DNA of 64,000 nt, taken from assembly GCF_014204985.1 (NCBI RefSeq), contig NZ_JACHMP010000001.1, positions 1,550,001 to 1,614,000 of the forward strand, written 5' to 3'. This document shows positions 61,285-64,000 of this stretch, piece after piece. The notes beneath the pieces were generated by a model, which saw only the letters and a program-made list of their open reading frames with translations, had not been told where the DNA came from and did not search any database. The position numbers and the translations under genes are program-made. The first letter of the stretch is position 1; the number at the start of each line of letters is the position of its first letter. The stretch is from Streptosporangium becharense. GTDB lineage: Bacteria > Actinomycetota > Actinomycetes > Streptosporangiales > Streptosporangiaceae.

Positions 61285-62387
61285 GGAGCCCGCCCCTCCC
61301 CGTGGATCCGGCCGGGGACGTCACTGAGCGGCCGTCCCGAACCGCCCCAGCGCAGCTGGATCAGCTCGGCGGCGATGGAGACCGCCGTCTCCTCGGGCGT
61401 CCGCGCTCCCAGATCGAGGCCGATCGGGGAGCGCAGCCTCTTCAGCTCGGCCTCCGCCAGCCCCGCCCGCGCGAGCCGGGCCAGCCGGTCCTCGTGGGTG
61501 CGGCGTGAGCCCATCGCGCCGACGTAGCCCGCTGGGGTGCGCAGGGCCACCTCGAGCAGGGGGACGTCGAACTTGGGGTCGTGGGTGAGTACGCAGATCA
61601 CGGTCCGCTCGTCCACCGCGACCGAGGTGAGGTAGTCGTGCGGCCACCTGACGACCACCTCGTCGGCCTCGGGGAAGCGCTTGGCCGTGGCGAACACCGG
61701 CCGGGCGTCGCAGACGACCACGTGGTAGCCGAGGAACTTGCCGATCCTGGCCACCGCGGCGGCGAAGTCGATCGCGCCGAAGACCAGCATCCGGGGCGGC
61801 GGTGCGAAGGAGTGGACGAAGACCGCCAGCTCGTCGAGGCGCCGCTCACCCCGCGCTCCGTACCTGCGGATCCCGGTGAGCCCCTGGGCGAGCATGCCCC
61901 GGACGTCGTCGTCGACGGCCTCGTCCAGCCGGGCCACGCCGAGCGAGCCCGCGGAGCGGTCCGGCCAGACCACCCGGCGGGCGCCCACCACGCCCGGTCC
62001 GGACAGCACGGTCGCCACCGCCACCGGCTCGTGCTCCGCCACCGCGGCGGCGACCGCCCCCAGCTGCGGGAAGGTCTTCCTGGAGACCGGCTCGACGAAG
62101 ACGTCCAGGATGCCTCCGCAGGTCAGCCCGACGGAGAGGGCGTCGTCGTCGCTCACCCCGTACCGTTGCAGGACGGGTGTGCCCGAGGCGACGACCTCGC
62201 GGGCCAGCTCGTAGACGGCGCCCTCGACGCAGCCGCCCGAGACGCTTCCCTCGGCCTCCTCGCCGAGCACCGCCATGGACGCCCCGGGCGGGCGGGGAGC
62301 GCTGCGGAAGGTGCCGACCACGGTGGCCAGGCCGAAGGTCTCCCCCGCCTCCCACCACCGCATGATCTGCGACAGCACGTCACGCAT
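61281..62387 (-). CDS. XdhC/CoxF-like molybdenum cofactor insertion protein
   Basis: 368 residues. The N-terminal XdhC/CoxI domain has GSVSGGCVEGAVYELAREV, and YGVSDDDALSVGLTCGGILDVFVEP is the second signature. The C-terminal Rossmann-like domain has RMLVFGAIDFAAAVARIGKFLGYHVVVCD, then VRWPHDYL, THDPKFDVPLLEVAL and GAMGSRRTHEDRLARLARAG. XdhC proteins deliver sulfurated Mo cofactor to xanthine dehydrogenase-type enzymes. It overlaps coxE by 8 bp and mocA by 4 bp, so the order is a coupled operon. Confidence 0.9.
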   Translation of the reverse strand: MRDVLSQIMRWWEAGETFGLATVVGTFRSAPRPPGASMAVLGEEAEGSVSGGCVEGAVYELAREVVASGTPVLQRYGVSDDDALSVGLTCGGILDVFVEPVSRKTFPQLGAVAAAVAEHEPVAVATVLSGPGVVGARRVVWPDRSAGSLGVARLDEAVDDDVRGMLAQGLTGIRRYGARGERRLDELAVFVHSFAPPPRMLVFGAIDFAAAVARIGKFLGYHVVVCDARPVFATAKRFPEADEVVVRWPHDYLTSVAVDERTVICVLTHDPKFDVPLLEVALRTPAGYVGAMGSRRTHEDRLARLARAGLAEAELKRLRSPIGLDLGARTPEETAVSIAAELIQLRWGGSGRPLSDVPGRIHGEGRAP

Positions 62388-63618
62388 TACCGCCTCCCAG
62401 CAGCCCGGCCAGTTCCTCGAACGCGGCCAGGCTGTGCCCGGCCACGAAGTCGTCGACGTACGGCAGGGCCGCGCGCATGCCGGCGGTGAGCGGCTGGTAG
62501 CCCTGCTGCCCCTTGTGCGGGTTCACCCAGATCACCCGGTGGGCCGTGCGCGACAGCCGGGCCATCTGCGCACCCAGCAGCGAGGCGTCGCCCCGTTCCC
62601 AGCCGTCGGAGGCGATCACCACGATCGCGCCGCCCGCGTCGCCGCGCGCCAGGAACCGTCTGAGCTCCTCGCCCAGCCGGGTGCCGCCGCTCCAGTCGGG
62701 GATGGCCCGGAAGACGGCGCTCATCGCGGTGGACGGGTCGCGGTGGCGCAGCTCGGCGGTGATCCGGGTGAGCCGGGTGCCGGCGCTGAACACCTCGGTG
62801 GCGCGGGGCTCGGAGCGCACCAGCGCGTGGGCGAGGCGGAGCAGCGTGTCCGCGTAGGGGCTCATGGAGCCGCTGACGTCGACGAGCAGGACCACCCGGC
62901 GCGGCCTGGTGCGGTGCGCGCGGTAGCGGAGCCCGGCGGTCTCCCCGCCCCTGCGCAGGGTCTCGCGGATCGTCGCCCGGCCGTCCAGCCGCCCCCGGCG
63001 CGCGGCCCGGAACCGCCGCGACCTGCGCTGCCGCCGTCCCACGCGCATCAGGGCGAGCAGCCGGTGCGCCTCGGCCAGCTCCGGCGCGGTCATCGCGGCC
63101 ACGTCCCGGGTGCGCAGCACCTCCACCGCGCTCGCGGTCGCCGCGAGCGCCGGGGCCTCGTCGCCGCCGCCCGGGGCACCGGACAGGACGGTGGTGTGCC
63201 GGGTGACGGTGATCGCCGGGGGCGTCGTCCGGCCGGCGCGCAGGCCGCCGAAGTAGGCGCGGAAGACCCGGTCGTAGCGGGGCAGGTCGTCGGCCGAGGC
63301 GCACAGGGTGAACCTCCCGGCCCAGTAGACGTCGCCGGGACGGGAGGCGTCGAGGTGGGCGAGAGCGCGCAGCATGCTCTGGGTCCGCTCGTGGTCGGCG
63401 GGGACCCCGGCGGCGCGCAGGGTCCTGGCGAACCCGGTCATGACGGCGACCAGGTCCCCCGGCCCGGCACCGGAAGGCACCCGGTCCGGGGCCCGCGCGC
63501 GCCGGGACGCCTCGCCGGGGGCCCGTTCCCGGCGGGACTCCCCGCCCGGGGCCCGTCCCGTGCGGGACGCCTCGTCCGGCACTCCCCCGTCCGGGGGGCC
63601 GTCAGCCGCGGCGGCCAC
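62380..63618 (-). CDS. CoxE-like VWA domain protein
   Basis: About 412 residues, start uncertain. The VWA domain has MIDAS sequence LLVDVSGSMSPYA, SAGTRLTRI, PDWSGGTRLGEEL and ASDGWERGD. The N-terminal half (MTGFARTLRAAGVPAD, RFTLCASADDLPRYDRVFRAYF) is the CoxE family pattern. With its AAA+ partner it assembles the Mo/Cu centre of CO dehydrogenase in carboxydotrophs. GTG at 63618 inside the upstream gene is a guess; a start near ATG 63442 would fit homologues beginning at MTGFARTL, and would drop a low-complexity Arg/Pro/Glu stretch. Confidence 0.85.
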   Translation of the reverse strand: MAAAADGPPDGGVPDEASRTGRAPGGESRRERAPGEASRRARAPDRVPSGAGPGDLVAVMTGFARTLRAAGVPADHERTQSMLRALAHLDASRPGDVYWAGRFTLCASADDLPRYDRVFRAYFGGLRAGRTTPPAITVTRHTTVLSGAPGGGDEAPALAATASAVEVLRTRDVAAMTAPELAEAHRLLALMRVGRRQRRSRRFRAARRGRLDGRATIRETLRRGGETAGLRYRAHRTRPRRVVLLVDVSGSMSPYADTLLRLAHALVRSEPRATEVFSAGTRLTRITAELRHRDPSTAMSAVFRAIPDWSGGTRLGEELRRFLARGDAGGAIVVIASDGWERGDASLLGAQMARLSRTAHRVIWVNPHKGQQGYQPLTAGMRAALPYVDDFVAGHSLAAFEELAGLLGGGNA

Positions 63619-64000
63619 CGAAGAACCCGTTCCCGGCGACCGTCTCGTGGTCCTCGCGGTGCTTGAGCAGGGCACCGAGCGTGGCGGCGGCGACGTCGGG
63701 GTTGAGCTCACGCGCGCCGAGGGCCAGCAGCGCCTCGGTCCAGTCGAGGGTCTCCGCGACTCCGGGCGGTTTGATCAGGTCGGCCTCGCGCAACCGCCCG
63801 GCCGCCCCGGCCACCTGCTCGGCCAGGATCCGGGAGCACTCGGGGAGGCGCCGGCGCAGGATCGCCACCTCCCGCTCGAAGGAGGGATGCTCCAGCCAGT
63901 GGTAGAGGCACCGCCTCTTCAGCGCGTCGTGCACCTCACGGGTGCGGTTGGAGGTCAGCACGACCACCGGCGGCCGGGCGGCCCGGATCGTGCCGAGCTC
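63602..64000 (-). CDS. CoxD/MoxR-type AAA+ ATPase, C-terminal part
   Basis: About 132 residues; the 5' end lies beyond the window. Sensor 1 is VVLTSNRTREVHDALKRRC, followed by the lid (HWLEHPSFEREVAILRRRLP, LDWTEALLALGARELNPD) and a short tail. The Walker motifs are outside. The position before coxE-xdhC-mocA identifies it as the CoxD-like chaperone. The reading frame continues without a stop to the right edge. Confidence 0.85.
   Translation of the reverse strand, partial: ELGTIRAARPPVVVLTSNRTREVHDALKRRCLYHWLEHPSFEREVAILRRRLPECSRILAEQVAGAAGRLREADLIKPPGVAETLDWTEALLALGARELNPDVAAATLGALLKHREDHETVAGNGFFGGRRG

Noticed and set aside
1-64000. Mobile elements, prophage, tRNA or rRNA genes, biosynthetic gene cluster
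   Set aside because: No transposase, integrase, phage, NRPS/PKS or RNA-gene signature was seen; base composition and gene order look like core chromosome throughout. A tRNA scan would be needed to exclude small RNA genes fully.

Overview
This window is a 64-kb stretch of core chromosome from a very GC-rich actinobacterium. The best guess is Streptosporangiales (Nonomuraea/Streptosporangium type), but the lineage is inference. Supporting signs are strong GC bias at third codon positions, many GTG starts, a Wag31-type DivIVA with SepF and YggT, three Ser/Thr receptor kinases, an F420-type luciferase-like oxidoreductase, a type 2 IleRS under a translational T-box, and a MurE with the meso-diaminopimelate motif DNPR. 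I see no insertion sequences, prophage, CRISPR array, rRNA or tRNA genes.

Left part (1-21,400): the 3' end of a MurA-like enolpyruvyl transferase and a bifunctional class A PBP; a leftward, translationally coupled trio (secreted discoidin/metallophosphoesterase, MFS transporter, membrane-anchored beta-propeller); dnaE; and a chorismate mutase fused to a degenerate DAHP-synthase-like domain, preceded by a 16-residue leader peptide and an intrinsic terminator that look like an attenuator. Next come two paralogous receptor kinases with a shared extracellular domain, azlCD, a third kinase with a lysine-rich tail, and the leftward traR/dksA-lspA-rluD group.

Centre (21,400-47,200): ileS with its T-box leader, then a leftward division and cell-wall (dcw) cluster. 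In transcription order it runs mraZ, rsmH, ftsL-like, ftsI, murE, murF, mraY, murD, ftsW, murG, murC, ftsQ, ftsZ, yggS, sepF, yggT, divIVA, and then a two-TM protein with duplicated putative zinc sites. Together these genes make lipid II, flip and cross-link it at the septum, build and anchor the Z ring, and direct polar growth. The cluster promoter overlaps four 10-bp-phased GTGGAG-like repeats that look like an MraZ operator. FtsI carries an exceptional N-terminal disordered extension of about 500 residues.

Right part (47,200-64,000): moxR-DUF58-transglutaminase (rightward, coupled), DUF3040, dinB, a SAM methyltransferase, efp-nusB, a secreted GH9 glycanase, an LLM oxidoreductase, a membrane-attached EEP-family hydrolase, and a leftward moxR/coxD-coxE-xdhC-mocA maturation group for a molybdenum hydroxylase such as aerobic CO dehydrogenase. 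The structural genes of that enzyme probably lie beyond the right edge. The GH9 gene and the discoidin-phosphoesterase gene, 50 kb apart, share a 19-bp palindrome in their promoter regions, which suggests a common regulator.

Most of the window is conserved housekeeping DNA. The less ordinary items are the putative Phe leader with the pseudo-DAHPS-chorismate mutase, the phased MraZ-type operator, the shared palindrome, the giant FtsI extension, the GXHH signature in IleRS, and the duplicated HxxxC...CxxC protein.
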